Below are positions 34,385-42,296 of a stretch of DNA of 64,000 nucleotides, one piece after another. The position numbers were made by a program, and so were the translations under genes. This stretch comes from an uncultured Flavobacteriaceae bacterium. Its GTDB lineage: Bacteria; Bacteroidota; Bacteroidia; Flavobacteriales; Flavobacteriaceae. The notes under the pieces are model-generated. The model made no database searches. It was given only the letters and a program-made list of their open reading frames with translations, and had not been told where the DNA came from. Location: assembly GCA_947503105.1 (NCBI GenBank), contig CANNCM010000002.1, positions 329,546-393,545 of the forward strand. Direction: 5' to 3'. Positions within the stretch are counted from its first letter, which is position 1. Every line of letters starts with the position of its first letter.

Positions 34385-34428
34385 AATGCACACAATCCGT
34401 ACGAAAGTATGGTGCGTGTGCATTTTTT
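34385..34428 (+). terminator. terminator of the glsB-like gene
   Basis: AATGCACAC, then an inner CCGTAC-GAAA-GTATGG stem, then GTGTGCATTTTTT. A long stem with GAAA tetraloop, small internal loop and T6 tail. Confidence 0.88.
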
Positions 34429-34454
34429 ATTAAATTTGGATAAATTTAAAATCT

Positions 34455-34853
34455 ATGCATCCATTTTTAAAAAACGGTTTGGCCGTTCTGGCAGGTATTT
34501 GTGTTGGAGGAATTGTGAATTTTGGTATTATTTTAATTAGCAGCTCCATTGTTGCACCCCCAGAAGGTGTTGACGTTTCGAGTGTAGAAAGTATAAAAGC
34601 TAACATTCACCTATACAAACCCATTCATTTTTTGTTTCCCTTTTTAGCGCACGCAATTGGAACTTTGGCAGGTGCACTGTTGACAATCAAGCTTTCTAAA
34701 AATATAAAAAGTGCTTATGTCATTGCACTTATATTCTTGTATGGTGGTATTTCTATGGTAACTCAAGTGCCTGGACCACTGTGGTTTTCAGTACTAGATT
34801 TGGGTCTTGCATATATTCCAATGGCTTGGTTAGCAACAAAAATTTCGGGTTAG
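34455..34853 (+). CDS. four-helix membrane protein, unknown function
   Basis: A 132-residue hydrophobic protein with about four membrane helices (GLAVLAGICVGGIVNFGIILI; HFLFPFLAHAIGTLAGALLTI; YVIALIFLYGGISMV; LWFSVLDLGLAYIPMAWLA). A conserved-looking His-Phe and HAIGT motif sits at the second helix. I recognise it as a recurrent type of hypothetical membrane protein in Bacteroidota but know no name or role. Its stop overlaps the stop of the convergent glycosyltransferase by four bases. Confidence 0.8.
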   Translation: MHPFLKNGLAVLAGICVGGIVNFGIILISSSIVAPPEGVDVSSVESIKANIHLYKPIHFLFPFLAHAIGTLAGALLTIKLSKNIKSAYVIALIFLYGGISMVTQVPGPLWFSVLDLGLAYIPMAWLATKISG

Positions 34854-36127
34854 AGACCTTTATTTTTGGCTTCAATCCATTTCGAAAAGTACTTAGAACT
34901 TTGCATACTGTGATGTTGTAGTAAAATTCCTGTGAAATTTTGTAATCTATTAGCCTCCAAATTAGTTTCTAAAAATTGTATTCTTTTAATAAAAATTAAA
35001 TAAAAATCTTTCGCTAAAAATCTTGATTTTAGCGTTAATAACCCTTTTGCTTGCATTGACGTCCATCTATTTTCATCGGTATATAGCTCAACAGCTTTTT
35101 CTATAAAATGTGTTTCATTACTAGAAATAAAAGCATTTTTTTGTGAGGCATCAAAAATACCTTCTGCAGCAATTTCAGATAAAACACATGGCGTACCGTT
35201 ACGCATGGCATCAATAACTTTCCCTTTTAGTCCAGCTCCAAATTGAAGCGGAGCTAGTAAAATCTTAGATGAAGATAATACCTTATCAACATCATCAACA
35301 AAACCATGAACAAAAAAACGTTCTTTTCTATTTTGAAGGTTAAGGTGATGAGATTTTGGATAAGACCCAAAAATATGCAAGGATGTATTAGGAATTTTTT
35401 TTCGAAGTTTTGGCCAAATTTGTGTTTTTAAAAGAGCCACCGCATCGGCGTTTGGAGGGTGAATAAAACTCCCCACAAAAACAAAATCTTTTCGTTCTTC
35501 AAAACTTGGCAACTGATTTTGATTTGGAATTTGTGTAGAATCCAAAAGAAACGGCAAATACAACAACAACGAAGCATCGATATTCAATTCTTTTGTTAAA
35601 ATATTGACCTCTTCTTCAGAGATAATCAATGACAAATCGGACCTATAGATACTGGCCAATTCTCTTTTTGCGGTGTCATTTTTTAAAAATATTGTCGAGA
35701 AATTAGTTGTCTTTATATTGGCCGTCTTTCGCGCTTTACGCAAAAAATGAAGGTCTTCTGTATCCAAAATTCGAATAGCATTTGGACAAGATTCGGCCAC
35801 ACGCCAACCAAATTGTTCTTCGGTCATAAATCGATCAAAAACAACGCAATGTGGATTTAAATCTGTTATATATTCGTCAAAACTGGTGTTGTTTAGTTGA
35901 AGATGTACTTGTTTTACTCCAATAGAGTTCAAGTCAAATGAATGTTCGGAAGGTTTTGAAACAGACCCAAAAACAACATCATAACCATAAAACTGAAAAA
36001 ACGCAACCAATTGTAAAATTCTTGAGCCAGCAGCAGAAGATTTTGGTTCAGGAAAAACAGAACCTATAAAAAATACAATAGATGATTTTGACTCCAATAG
36101 TTTGGTTGAGATTAAATTATAACTCAA
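34850..36127 (-). CDS. GT-B fold glycosyltransferase (group 1 type)
   Basis: A 425-residue cytosolic glycosyltransferase. The N-terminal half opens with a Gly/Ser-rich donor-cleft start (FFIGSVFPEPKSSAAGSRI) and a DxE segment ILDTEDLHFLRK. The C-terminal half carries VFVGSFIHPPNADAV, LHIFGSYP, VHGFVDDVDKVLSSSKILLAPLQFGAGLKGKVIDAMRNGTPCVLS, the phosphate- and nucleotide-binding pattern of group 1 enzymes. Acceptor and sugar unknown. It stands alone rather than in a polysaccharide cluster and is divergent from purB. Confidence 0.87.
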   Translation of the reverse strand: MSYNLISTKLLESKSSIVFFIGSVFPEPKSSAAGSRILQLVAFFQFYGYDVVFGSVSKPSEHSFDLNSIGVKQVHLQLNNTSFDEYITDLNPHCVVFDRFMTEEQFGWRVAESCPNAIRILDTEDLHFLRKARKTANIKTTNFSTIFLKNDTAKRELASIYRSDLSLIISEEEVNILTKELNIDASLLLYLPFLLDSTQIPNQNQLPSFEERKDFVFVGSFIHPPNADAVALLKTQIWPKLRKKIPNTSLHIFGSYPKSHHLNLQNRKERFFVHGFVDDVDKVLSSSKILLAPLQFGAGLKGKVIDAMRNGTPCVLSEIAAEGIFDASQKNAFISSNETHFIEKAVELYTDENRWTSMQAKGLLTLKSRFLAKDFYLIFIKRIQFLETNLEANRLQNFTGILLQHHSMQSSKYFSKWIEAKNKGL

Positions 36128-36161
36128 AAATAGGAATTAATCTCATCATCTGTTCAACAAA

Positions 36162-36193
36162 TTGAAATCTTAGAACGAAAAGTGATATCTTTG
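36162..36193 (+). promoter_or_regulatory. promoter of purB
   Basis: TTG (36162-36164), 21 bases, TATCTTTG (36186-36193); ends 19 bases before the ATG. Confidence 0.6.
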
Positions 36194-36212
36194 CATTTTT
36201 AAAACGCATTTT

Positions 36213-37556
36213 ATGTCGCTCACACCACTAAACGCTATCTCCCCAATTGACGGACGCTACAGGTCTAAAACAAATGCTCTTGCAGATTATTTTTCTGAAG
36301 AAGCCTTGATAAAGTACCGTGTTTTGGTTGAAATCGAATATTTTATTGCGTTGTGTGCTATTCCAGTTCCTCAGCTTTCGGATTTTGATCACACATTATT
36401 TGAAACTCTACGAACGATTTATAAAGACTTTACTGCAAAAGATGCTAAAGCCATAAAAGAAATTGAGCGTGTCACGAACCACGACGTTAAAGCTGTTGAA
36501 TATTTTATAAAACAAAAATTTGATACTTTAAATCTAAGTGCATTCAAGGAGTTTATTCACTTTGGACTTACTTCGCAAGATATCAATAACACTGCAGTTC
36601 CACTTAGCATAAAAGATGCTATTGAAAACGTATATCTACCTGAAATTAATGAACTTATAAAAAAATTAGATGGTTTTATTGATGAATGGAAAGCTGTTTC
36701 GCTATTGGCACGCACTCATGGTCAGCCGGCCTCTCCTACCCGATTAGGAAAAGAAATTGCGGTTTTCAAAGTGCGTTTAGAAGAGCAACTTAAAACACTA
36801 AAAGCTATTCCTAATGCGGCAAAATTTGGAGGGGCAACAGGAAATTTCAATGCACACCATGTTGCGTATCCAAACATCGATTGGAAAGTCTTTGCGACTT
36901 CTTTTTTAAATACTAATTTGGGGCTTCACCATTCCTTTCCAACGACTCAAATAGAGCACTACGACCATGCCGCCGCTATGTTTGATGCCATGAAACGCAT
37001 CAATACCATAATTATTGATATGGATCGAGATTTCTGGACCTATATTTCAATGGATTATTTTAAACAAAAAATTAAGAAAGGAGAAGTTGGAAGTTCTGCG
37101 ATGCCACATAAAGTTAATCCCATTGATTTTGAAAATAGCGAAGGAAATCTAGGGATTGCCAATGCTCTATTTGAGCATCTTGCAGCAAAATTACCAACAT
37201 CAAGATTACAGCGCGACTTGACCGACAGCACTGTACTTCGCAATGTCGGTGTTCCTTTTGCGCATACGCTTATTGCTTTTAAATCTACGCTGAAAGGTTT
37301 GGATAAATTACTTCTTAATGAGCAAAAAATTGCTAGTGATTTGGAACAAAACTGGGCGGTGGTCGCTGAAGCCATTCAAACTATTCTTAGACGTGAAGGT
37401 TATCCAAATGCCTACGAAGCCCTTAAAGGACTTACACGAACTAATGCGGCGATTACTAAAGAATCTATAGCAGAATTTATTGACACTCTGGAAGTTAACA
37501 ACAATATCAAAAAGGAGTTAAAAAACATTACACCTTCAAACTATACAGGTATATAA
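36213..37556 (+). CDS. purB: adenylosuccinate lyase
   Basis: PurB acts twice in purine synthesis: SAICAR to AICAR, and adenylosuccinate to AMP, releasing fumarate each time. 447 residues. Fumarase/aspartase superfamily marks: the catalytic-loop signature GSSAMPHKVNPIDFENSEGN, TSQDINNTA, ARTHGQPASPTRLGKE with catalytic His. The N-terminus (LTPLNAISPIDGRYRSKT) is the E. coli-like type. Own promoter and a very strong terminator; a one-gene unit. purL, another gene of the pathway, lies at the right edge of the window but is not linked to it. Confidence 0.97.
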   Translation: MSLTPLNAISPIDGRYRSKTNALADYFSEEALIKYRVLVEIEYFIALCAIPVPQLSDFDHTLFETLRTIYKDFTAKDAKAIKEIERVTNHDVKAVEYFIKQKFDTLNLSAFKEFIHFGLTSQDINNTAVPLSIKDAIENVYLPEINELIKKLDGFIDEWKAVSLLARTHGQPASPTRLGKEIAVFKVRLEEQLKTLKAIPNAAKFGGATGNFNAHHVAYPNIDWKVFATSFLNTNLGLHHSFPTTQIEHYDHAAAMFDAMKRINTIIIDMDRDFWTYISMDYFKQKIKKGEVGSSAMPHKVNPIDFENSEGNLGIANALFEHLAAKLPTSRLQRDLTDSTVLRNVGVPFAHTLIAFKSTLKGLDKLLLNEQKIASDLEQNWAVVAEAIQTILRREGYPNAYEALKGLTRTNAAITKESIAEFIDTLEVNNNIKKELKNITPSNYTGI

Positions 37557-37589
37557 AAAAATGCTCTGCAAAAGCAGAGCATTTTTTTT
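37556..37589 (+). terminator. bidirectional terminator between purB and the DUF4252 operon
   Basis: AAAAAATGCTCTGC-AAAA-GCAGAGCATTTTTTTT: nine-base GC-containing stem flanked by A- and T-runs, so it serves purB and also the convergent operon ending at 37610. Confidence 0.93.
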
Positions 37590-37609
37590 ATGTTTTGTAG
37601 TGATTTAAT

Positions 37610-38155
37610 TTAGAGCATAAAATCTAGAAAACCTTCAACATTCATTTCTTTTGTATCTAATTTGTTGATTATTGGACCGAGTTCCATAATTTTTGATACA
37701 TTCATCTCATCACCCAAAACCCGAATAACAGCAAACCCAAATTCTTTAGATTCACCAAAAATAACCAACTCATCCATAGTGTCATCATCGCCAGTATAGC
37801 TGATGTTTATTTTACCTTCTTTTGGGTTGCCTAAACGCATAAGTTCGTTGTAATTTTCAGCTTTTAGGAGTGTTTTTATTTGAGCCACTTCTTGCTTAAA
37901 TACATCCAAATCTCCACTCTTCAAACTATAACCAAGCATATTTAGTTTATCAATTGAATTAATGGCTTCTTGCTGTACTTTGGTCACTTGTATATCATCT
38001 ATTCCCAAAAAAGAAACTGGGATATCCATTGATATAAAATTTGGTGTCTCTTGATGATCTACAAAGTACGTTTGCAAAGTTGGTTTTGCATCACAACTTA
38101 ACAAAAATAAAATGGCAATCACAAAAACACAAGTAGTGTTAAGGTTTTTTTTCAT
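37610..38155 (-). CDS. DUF4252 lipoprotein
   Basis: A 181-residue lipoprotein: signal MKKNLNTTCVFVIAILFLLSCD (Cys21), then a DUF4252 domain (SFLGIDDIQVTKVQQEAINSIDKLNML.., YNELMRLGNPKEGKINISYTGDDDTMDELVIFGES.., FAVIRVLGDEMNVSKI). DUF4252 proteins are Bacteroidota-specific and of unknown function. It is the last gene of an operon headed by an ECF sigma factor and lies three bases after a second DUF4252 gene. Probably anchored to the periplasmic side of a membrane. Confidence 0.88.
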   Translation of the reverse strand: MKKNLNTTCVFVIAILFLLSCDAKPTLQTYFVDHQETPNFISMDIPVSFLGIDDIQVTKVQQEAINSIDKLNMLGYSLKSGDLDVFKQEVAQIKTLLKAENYNELMRLGNPKEGKINISYTGDDDTMDELVIFGESKEFGFAVIRVLGDEMNVSKIMELGPIINKLDTKEMNVEGFLDFML

Positions 38156-38158
38156 TTC

Positions 38159-38725
38159 CTATTTTTCTTTTGAAGCTTTTTTGAGTTGATCTCCACCAGG
38201 AACATTAAGTTGAGTTGTTAGCTCGGAGACTTTACGCAAATCAATATCGCCAGTAAGTGAAAGTAAAACTGTTTCGATAACACGCTTTTGTCCACCAACG
38301 CTGATGTCTTGTTTTTCCATTGTCTTTGAAAGGCCATTGACAAGCATTAAAAGTTCTGAAACATGATTTTCATCACTTCCAGACATTACATAAAATTTAA
38401 TGTTTTTATCTTCATCTTTTATGCGCATCAACTCTTCCAGTGAAGACGATTTTACATAGCGCTCCACATCAGAAATAATAGCTTTTGAAACTGTCAAATC
38501 GTCTGTTGTGTATACGGTGAGGTTTTGTAGTGTTTTTACTTGTTCCAAAAAAGCGTCTGCTTCTGGATCATTAGTTTTGATTTTCATTTCAGCAAGCATA
38601 CCAAACATTTTTTGGTTGACGACTACTGAAGTGACGTTGTCCATGTCTTCATATTTTTCAAAAAGACTTTGTGCAAATGCCATTGGTGCAATGGCTAATA
38701 AAAAAATAATTCCTAGATTTTTCAT
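38159..38725 (-). CDS. DUF4252 exported protein
   Basis: A 188-residue paralog of the following gene with a type I signal peptide (MKNLGIIFLLAIAPMAFAQ) instead of a lipobox, so it should be soluble in the periplasm. The DUF4252 pattern is seen in FEKYEDMDNVTSVVVNQKMF, EELMRIKDEDKNIKFYVMSGSDENHVSELLMLVNG and LLSLTGDIDLRKVSEL. The two paralogs, one soluble and one lipid-anchored, with a sigma/anti-sigma pair suggest an envelope-sensing or stress unit (inference). Confidence 0.88.
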   Translation of the reverse strand: MKNLGIIFLLAIAPMAFAQSLFEKYEDMDNVTSVVVNQKMFGMLAEMKIKTNDPEADAFLEQVKTLQNLTVYTTDDLTVSKAIISDVERYVKSSSLEELMRIKDEDKNIKFYVMSGSDENHVSELLMLVNGLSKTMEKQDISVGGQKRVIETVLLSLTGDIDLRKVSELTTQLNVPGGDQLKKASKEK

Positions 38726-38734
38726 GGTATAAAT

Positions 38735-39217
38735 TTACTTGTTTATTTTAAAAATTGTATTGGTTGTCGTATTAAATGTATTGAGATAAGTCATATTCTG
38801 TTCTCCTTTTTGTAATGCGTTGGTAAAAACTTCTAAGTTTTTGAGTTGATGTGTTCCTTTATTAAAATTATTTGAAAGTAATTCTAGTGCTGATTTTGTT
38901 TGATTATAAGCGAAAATCTCATCCTGTGTATGTGGTGTTGATACTGAGTTGTAATTTAAAATAAGACCAAATAACAACACAATAGATGCTGCTATTGAAA
39001 GATATTTGAGAGGATTTTGTCTTTTGTTAATCTTAAAAGGCGAAGAAAAATCGTGATGCTTTTCTTCAGAAAAATAGCTGAAAAGAATCTTGTAATGCAT
39101 CAAATGCTCTGGCACGTCACTTTGAGTAAAAAAAGCTGCTAATTTGGCTTCTTCTGCAAGAGAGGTCTTTCCCAAATCGTATTTTTCTAAAAGGTGTTCA
39201 ATTGGCTGTAACTCCAT
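38735..39217 (-). CDS. putative anti-sigma factor, single membrane span
   Basis: A 160-residue protein starting 20 bases inside the end of the upstream sigma gene. The N-terminal ~75 residues are soluble and acidic/aromatic (LLEKYDLGKTSLAEEAKLAAFF, HYKILFSYFSEEKHHDFS), followed by one membrane helix (YLSIAASIVLLFGLILNY) and a ~60-residue periplasmic tail rich in Asn and Thr. The topology and overlap with a sigma gene are those of an anti-sigma factor, though no named zinc-finger (ZAS) motif is present. Could bind the DUF4252 proteins in the periplasm. Confidence 0.78.
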   Translation of the reverse strand: MELQPIEHLLEKYDLGKTSLAEEAKLAAFFTQSDVPEHLMHYKILFSYFSEEKHHDFSSPFKINKRQNPLKYLSIAASIVLLFGLILNYNSVSTPHTQDEIFAYNQTKSALELLSNNFNKGTHQLKNLEVFTNALQKGEQNMTYLNTFNTTTNTIFKINK

Positions 39218-39713
39218 AATTATGTGCTTTTATCAATTTTTCTTTTAATGTTTTTCTTGCTCTTGAAAGGGCCACCCGAATGGCGGTTTCTTTCATTTCT
39301 AATACTTCTGCAATTTCCTTAAACTCGTACTGCTCTATATCTCGAAGTTGAATAATCAACTGCTGCTGAACAGGCAAAGTTTTTATGAATTTTTCTACCA
39401 GACTAATACTGTCTCTTGTCTCTATTTTTTTTTGTAATTTCTGGTTATGGTCTTCATAATTATTATGGGCAATTTTTAAATTCTGAGAATGCTTAGACTT
39501 CAATTTATCTAGACAATGATTTCGTGTGATTGTCATTGCAAAAGCTTCAGGATTATTATATGAGCCCAATTTTTCGCGTAAATTCCATAATTTTAAAAGA
39601 ACGTCCTGTGTCGCATCTTCTGCCTCTTCTACCGAAACCAAAAACCGTTTGGCAAAACGAAATAATTTATTTTTGAAAGGGTCAATTAGCGCTATATATT
39701 CTCTTTCATTCAT
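39198..39713 (-). CDS. ECF RNA polymerase sigma factor
   Basis: A 171-residue ECF sigma factor. Region 2: NKLFRFAKRFLVSVEEAEDATQDVLLKLWNLREKL; region 4: LPVQQQLIIQLRDIEQYEFKEIAEVLEMKETAIRVALSRARKTLKEKL. Distinct from the FecI-type factor at 21541 in having a membrane anti-sigma partner and DUF4252 genes behind it, not fecR/susC. First gene of the four-gene operon; divergent from the S41 protease lipoprotein gene, with 168 bases between starts that may hold its own autoregulated promoter. Confidence 0.93.
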   Translation of the reverse strand: MNEREYIALIDPFKNKLFRFAKRFLVSVEEAEDATQDVLLKLWNLREKLGSYNNPEAFAMTITRNHCLDKLKSKHSQNLKIAHNNYEDHNQKLQKKIETRDSISLVEKFIKTLPVQQQLIIQLRDIEQYEFKEIAEVLEMKETAIRVALSRARKTLKEKLIKAHNYGVTAN

Positions 39714-39881
39714 AAATTTGATCCTACTTATTCTAAAGACGAGTGTTAACTAATTTTGTTACAAAAAGAAATTTGATTTTTATGTAGTATTAATTTTTAA
39801 TGTAACTTGTGGTATAAAATTTGCTTGTCTAAAGATAGAAATATTAAACTAAAATACGACAACCAAAATTGCATGCTCATG

Positions 39882-41291
39882 ATGAAAAAAATAAAATATA
39901 CAGTCCTAACACTAATAATTGGGCTTTCTTTCGGATGTTTTGAAGACAATGACGACAACGCGAGTGGTTCTAGCAGTGTGAAAGATTTTGTATGGAAAGC
40001 AATGAACAATGTCTATCTCTATAATGCAGATGTCGCAGATTTAGCAGATGATCGCTTTACAAATAATACAGATTATAATAGTTTTTTAGATGGGTTTGAC
40101 ACTCCAGAAGCCTTATTTGAAAGTTTGGTACATGATCGAGAAAATGTAGATCGCTTTAGCATAATTACTAATAATTATTTTGAACTGGAACAATCACTCA
40201 GTGGGGTTGCCAAAAGAAGCGGCGCCGAATTTAATTTCTATTATGTTCCTGGGAGTACTTCTGAAGTTTTTGGAATTGTTCGTCTTATTTTACCCAATAG
40301 TAATGCAAGTCAAACCCCTCTGACACGAGGACAAATTTTCAATAAAATTAATGGGGTAACAATGACAGACAGTAATTACCGATCACTTTTTAGTGGTGAT
40401 ACATACACCATAACTTTAGCTGCGTATGATGACAATAATACAGAAGATACTTCGGACGATGTTATTAGTGATACGGCAGAAGATATTACCTTAATTAAAT
40501 CGGTTTACACAGAAAACCCTATTTTTAAAACAGAAATTTTTGATGTGAATAATGATAAAGTAGGCTACCTGATGTACAATACTTTCGTTGGAGAATTCGA
40601 CTCAGAATTGAATCAAGCTTTCGGAACATTTAAAACAGAAAATATCGATCATCTTGTCTTGGATCTTCGCTATAACCCAGGGGGTAGTGTTCGAACTGCA
40701 GCAGCATTGGGTAGTATGATAACGGGTGATTTTAATAACCAAGTTTTTGCAACATTGCAGTTTAATGAAAATTTACAGAACAATAATTATGACTATGTTT
40801 TTACAGATGAACTATCAAATGGCTCTATCATAAACAGTTTAAACTTAGATAAAGTGTATGTTTTGACCTCTGGTGCTTCAGCATCAGCGAGCGAAATGAT
40901 AATCAATAGCTTGAAATCGTACATAACGGTCGTCCAAATTGGAACTACAACTGTTGGGAAATCTCAAGCGTCTCAAATTATTTACGACTCCTCAAATTTT
41001 GGTAGAGTTAATGCCAATCCTACACACACCTATGCGTTGTTGCCACTCATAGCAATTACTGTCAATAAAGACAGTACTGTTGTACCTGCATCTGGCTTAG
41101 TTCCAGATATAGAACTTAAAGAAAAAGCGGCAAACTACGGAATTTTGGGCGACCCAACAGAACCGCTTTTGGAAGCCGCTTTAAACGAAATTCAAGTTTC
41201 TGGAAGACGCTCAAATATCATGTCAAACAACAATAATCTAGTCCTTATAAATGAATTAGACTCTAAGAGTACACTAATGATTGCGGATTAG
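39882..41291 (+). CDS. S41 family (C-terminal processing) peptidase lipoprotein
   Basis: A serine-Lys protease of about 469 residues. Start moved to the ATG at 39882 (or 39879), which begins a lipoprotein signal MKKIKYTVLTLIIGLSFGC; the track's upstream part is not signal-like. Domains: helical N-terminal part (DFVWKAMNNVYLYNADVADLAD), a PDZ-like segment (GQIFNKINGVTMTDSNY), and the S41 core with LVLDLRYNPGGSV, the catalytic Ser in SGASASASEMI and the catalytic Lys in TTVGKSQASQI. Located in the periplasm or on the surface. Substrate unknown. Divergent from the ECF sigma operon, so joint control is possible. Confidence 0.92.
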   Translation: MKKIKYTVLTLIIGLSFGCFEDNDDNASGSSSVKDFVWKAMNNVYLYNADVADLADDRFTNNTDYNSFLDGFDTPEALFESLVHDRENVDRFSIITNNYFELEQSLSGVAKRSGAEFNFYYVPGSTSEVFGIVRLILPNSNASQTPLTRGQIFNKINGVTMTDSNYRSLFSGDTYTITLAAYDDNNTEDTSDDVISDTAEDITLIKSVYTENPIFKTEIFDVNNDKVGYLMYNTFVGEFDSELNQAFGTFKTENIDHLVLDLRYNPGGSVRTAAALGSMITGDFNNQVFATLQFNENLQNNNYDYVFTDELSNGSIINSLNLDKVYVLTSGASASASEMIINSLKSYITVVQIGTTTVGKSQASQIIYDSSNFGRVNANPTHTYALLPLIAITVNKDSTVVPASGLVPDIELKEKAANYGILGDPTEPLLEAALNEIQVSGRRSNIMSNNNNLVLINELDSKSTLMIAD

Positions 41292-41302
41292 TTTTTTATC
41301 TA

Positions 41303-41310
41303 TAACTTTG
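41303..41310 (+). promoter_or_regulatory. -7 element deciding the start of the DUF6580 gene
   Basis: TAACTTTG fits TAnnTTTG, with ATTG 19 bases upstream as a weak -33. It lies downstream of the track's ORF start, so translation should begin at the ATG at 41335. Confidence 0.6.
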
Positions 41311-41334
41311 TGGGTAATAAAAAAAATATGTTTA

Positions 41335-41835
41335 ATGGTGTCATTTGTTATCAGTAAAAAAAATATAATTATTGCTATTTTCATGTTGGTTGCCGTGCTT
41401 ACCCGACTCGTCCCCCACCTCCCAAATTTCACCCCTGTGACCGCCATAGCACTTTTTGGTGGTTTGTATATTTCAAACAGAATTTTGGCCTATGCTCTAC
41501 CACTTGTTATCATGCTAATTTCTGATCTTTTCCTTGGGTTTTCTTCGATTACATTGTTTGTATATGCAGCTTTTTTGATTGTTACATCTATAGGAATGCT
41601 TAGAAAAAAACCCAGTATTTTTACCATTTTTCTTGGAAGTTTAAGCTTTTTTATTGTTACAAATTTTGGAGTGTGGATATTAGGATATCCAAAAACATGG
41701 ACAGGTTTGGCAGAATGTTACACCCTAGCGCTACCCTTTTTTAGAAATTCTTTATGGGGTGATTTTTTCTATTCTGGTATTATGATTGTAGGATTTAATT
41801 TTGTACAAAAACACTACTTACAAAAAGTAAAATAA
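41335..41835 (+). CDS. DUF6580-type membrane protein, ECF-transporter S-component-like
   Basis: About 166 residues, five to six membrane helices. TRLVPHLPNFTPVTAIALFGGLY near the N-terminus and the late LPFFRNSLWGDFFYSGIMIVGF are the marks of the family I recall as DUF6580, thought to resemble S-components of energy-coupling-factor vitamin transporters. Start set at 41335 because a -7 promoter element lies between the track start and this ATG. No ATPase or T-component gene is nearby; substrate unknown. Family number is from memory. Confidence 0.82.
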   Translation: MVSFVISKKNIIIAIFMLVAVLTRLVPHLPNFTPVTAIALFGGLYISNRILAYALPLVIMLISDLFLGFSSITLFVYAAFLIVTSIGMLRKKPSIFTIFLGSLSFFIVTNFGVWILGYPKTWTGLAECYTLALPFFRNSLWGDFFYSGIMIVGFNFVQKHYLQKVK

Positions 41836-41841
41836 TACCAA

Positions 41842-42083
41842 CTAAAAAGATCTGCTGATATTAAAACCAAAGTAAAAATCGCCATCTGCCCAATCGCCAG
41901 TACTATTTCCCAAAGCGCTGTTGGCATTCATAAATTGAGAATTTGTAAAATGCAGTTGAAACACATGACCACCTGTTTCCAAATCAAAACCGATAGATAA
42001 CGGATTATTGTAAAGTGAGTTTTCTGCACGATTCAAATGTGCGCCATATTCCACATTGAAAGACCAACGCTTGCCCGGCAGCT
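41842..42083 (-). pseudogene. DUF5777 beta-barrel protein, C-terminal remnant
   Basis: About 75 residues of coding sequence ending in a proper outer-membrane C-terminus (GDFYFGFNISRSF). The readable part, KRWSFNVEYGAHLNRAENSLYNNPLSIGFDLETGGHVFQLHFTNSQ, is the last third of a DUF5777 barrel protein, continuing in frame upstream of the track start at least to the Lys-Arg-Trp at about 42072. The first two thirds and any signal peptide are gone: the upstream sequence switches to a YceI remnant on the other strand. Not expected to make a functional protein. Confidence 0.75.
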
Positions 42084-42280
42084 TAGAAATGCATGGGAAG
42101 AGTACATCTATCTCTGTTGAAACTTATATAATTAAAGAGGGCAATATGATGAAATGCAACGGCACTTTTGATGTGAATACTGATGATTTTGCTATTGAAA
42201 TTCCAAAAATTGTACAAAACAAAGTCAGCAATATAGTTACTATTACGTTCGATTTTGAACTCATCAAAAAAAGCGACTAA
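42074..42280 (+). pseudogene. YceI family protein, C-terminal remnant
   Basis: About 68 codons matching the C-terminal half of a YceI lipocalin-like protein: GSLEMHGKSTSISVETYIIK, then CNGTFDVNTDDFAIEIPKIV and the final VTITFDFELIKKSD. YceI proteins are normally ~170-220 residues with an N-terminal signal; neither the signal nor the first beta strands exist here, because immediately upstream the sequence is a DUF5777 remnant on the opposite strand. The ORF track's TTG start at 42056 lies in that other gene. A short fragment could still be translated but should not fold. Confidence 0.75.
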
Positions 42281-42295
42281 ATCGCCGCTTTTTTT
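42266..42295. terminator. terminator shared by the YceI remnant and carB
   Basis: AAAAAAAGCG, ten-base loop, CGCTTTTTTT; an alternative inner GCGA/TCGC pairing exists. Flanking A- and T-runs make it bidirectional between convergent units. Confidence 0.8.
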
Positions 42296-42296
42296 A

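Noticed and set aside
42056-42280. ORF track entry read as an independent 74-residue protein
   Set aside because: Its TTG start lies in the coding sequence of the opposite-strand DUF5777 remnant, and the residues match only the C-terminal half of YceI, so it is a truncated remnant, not a gene with its own start.
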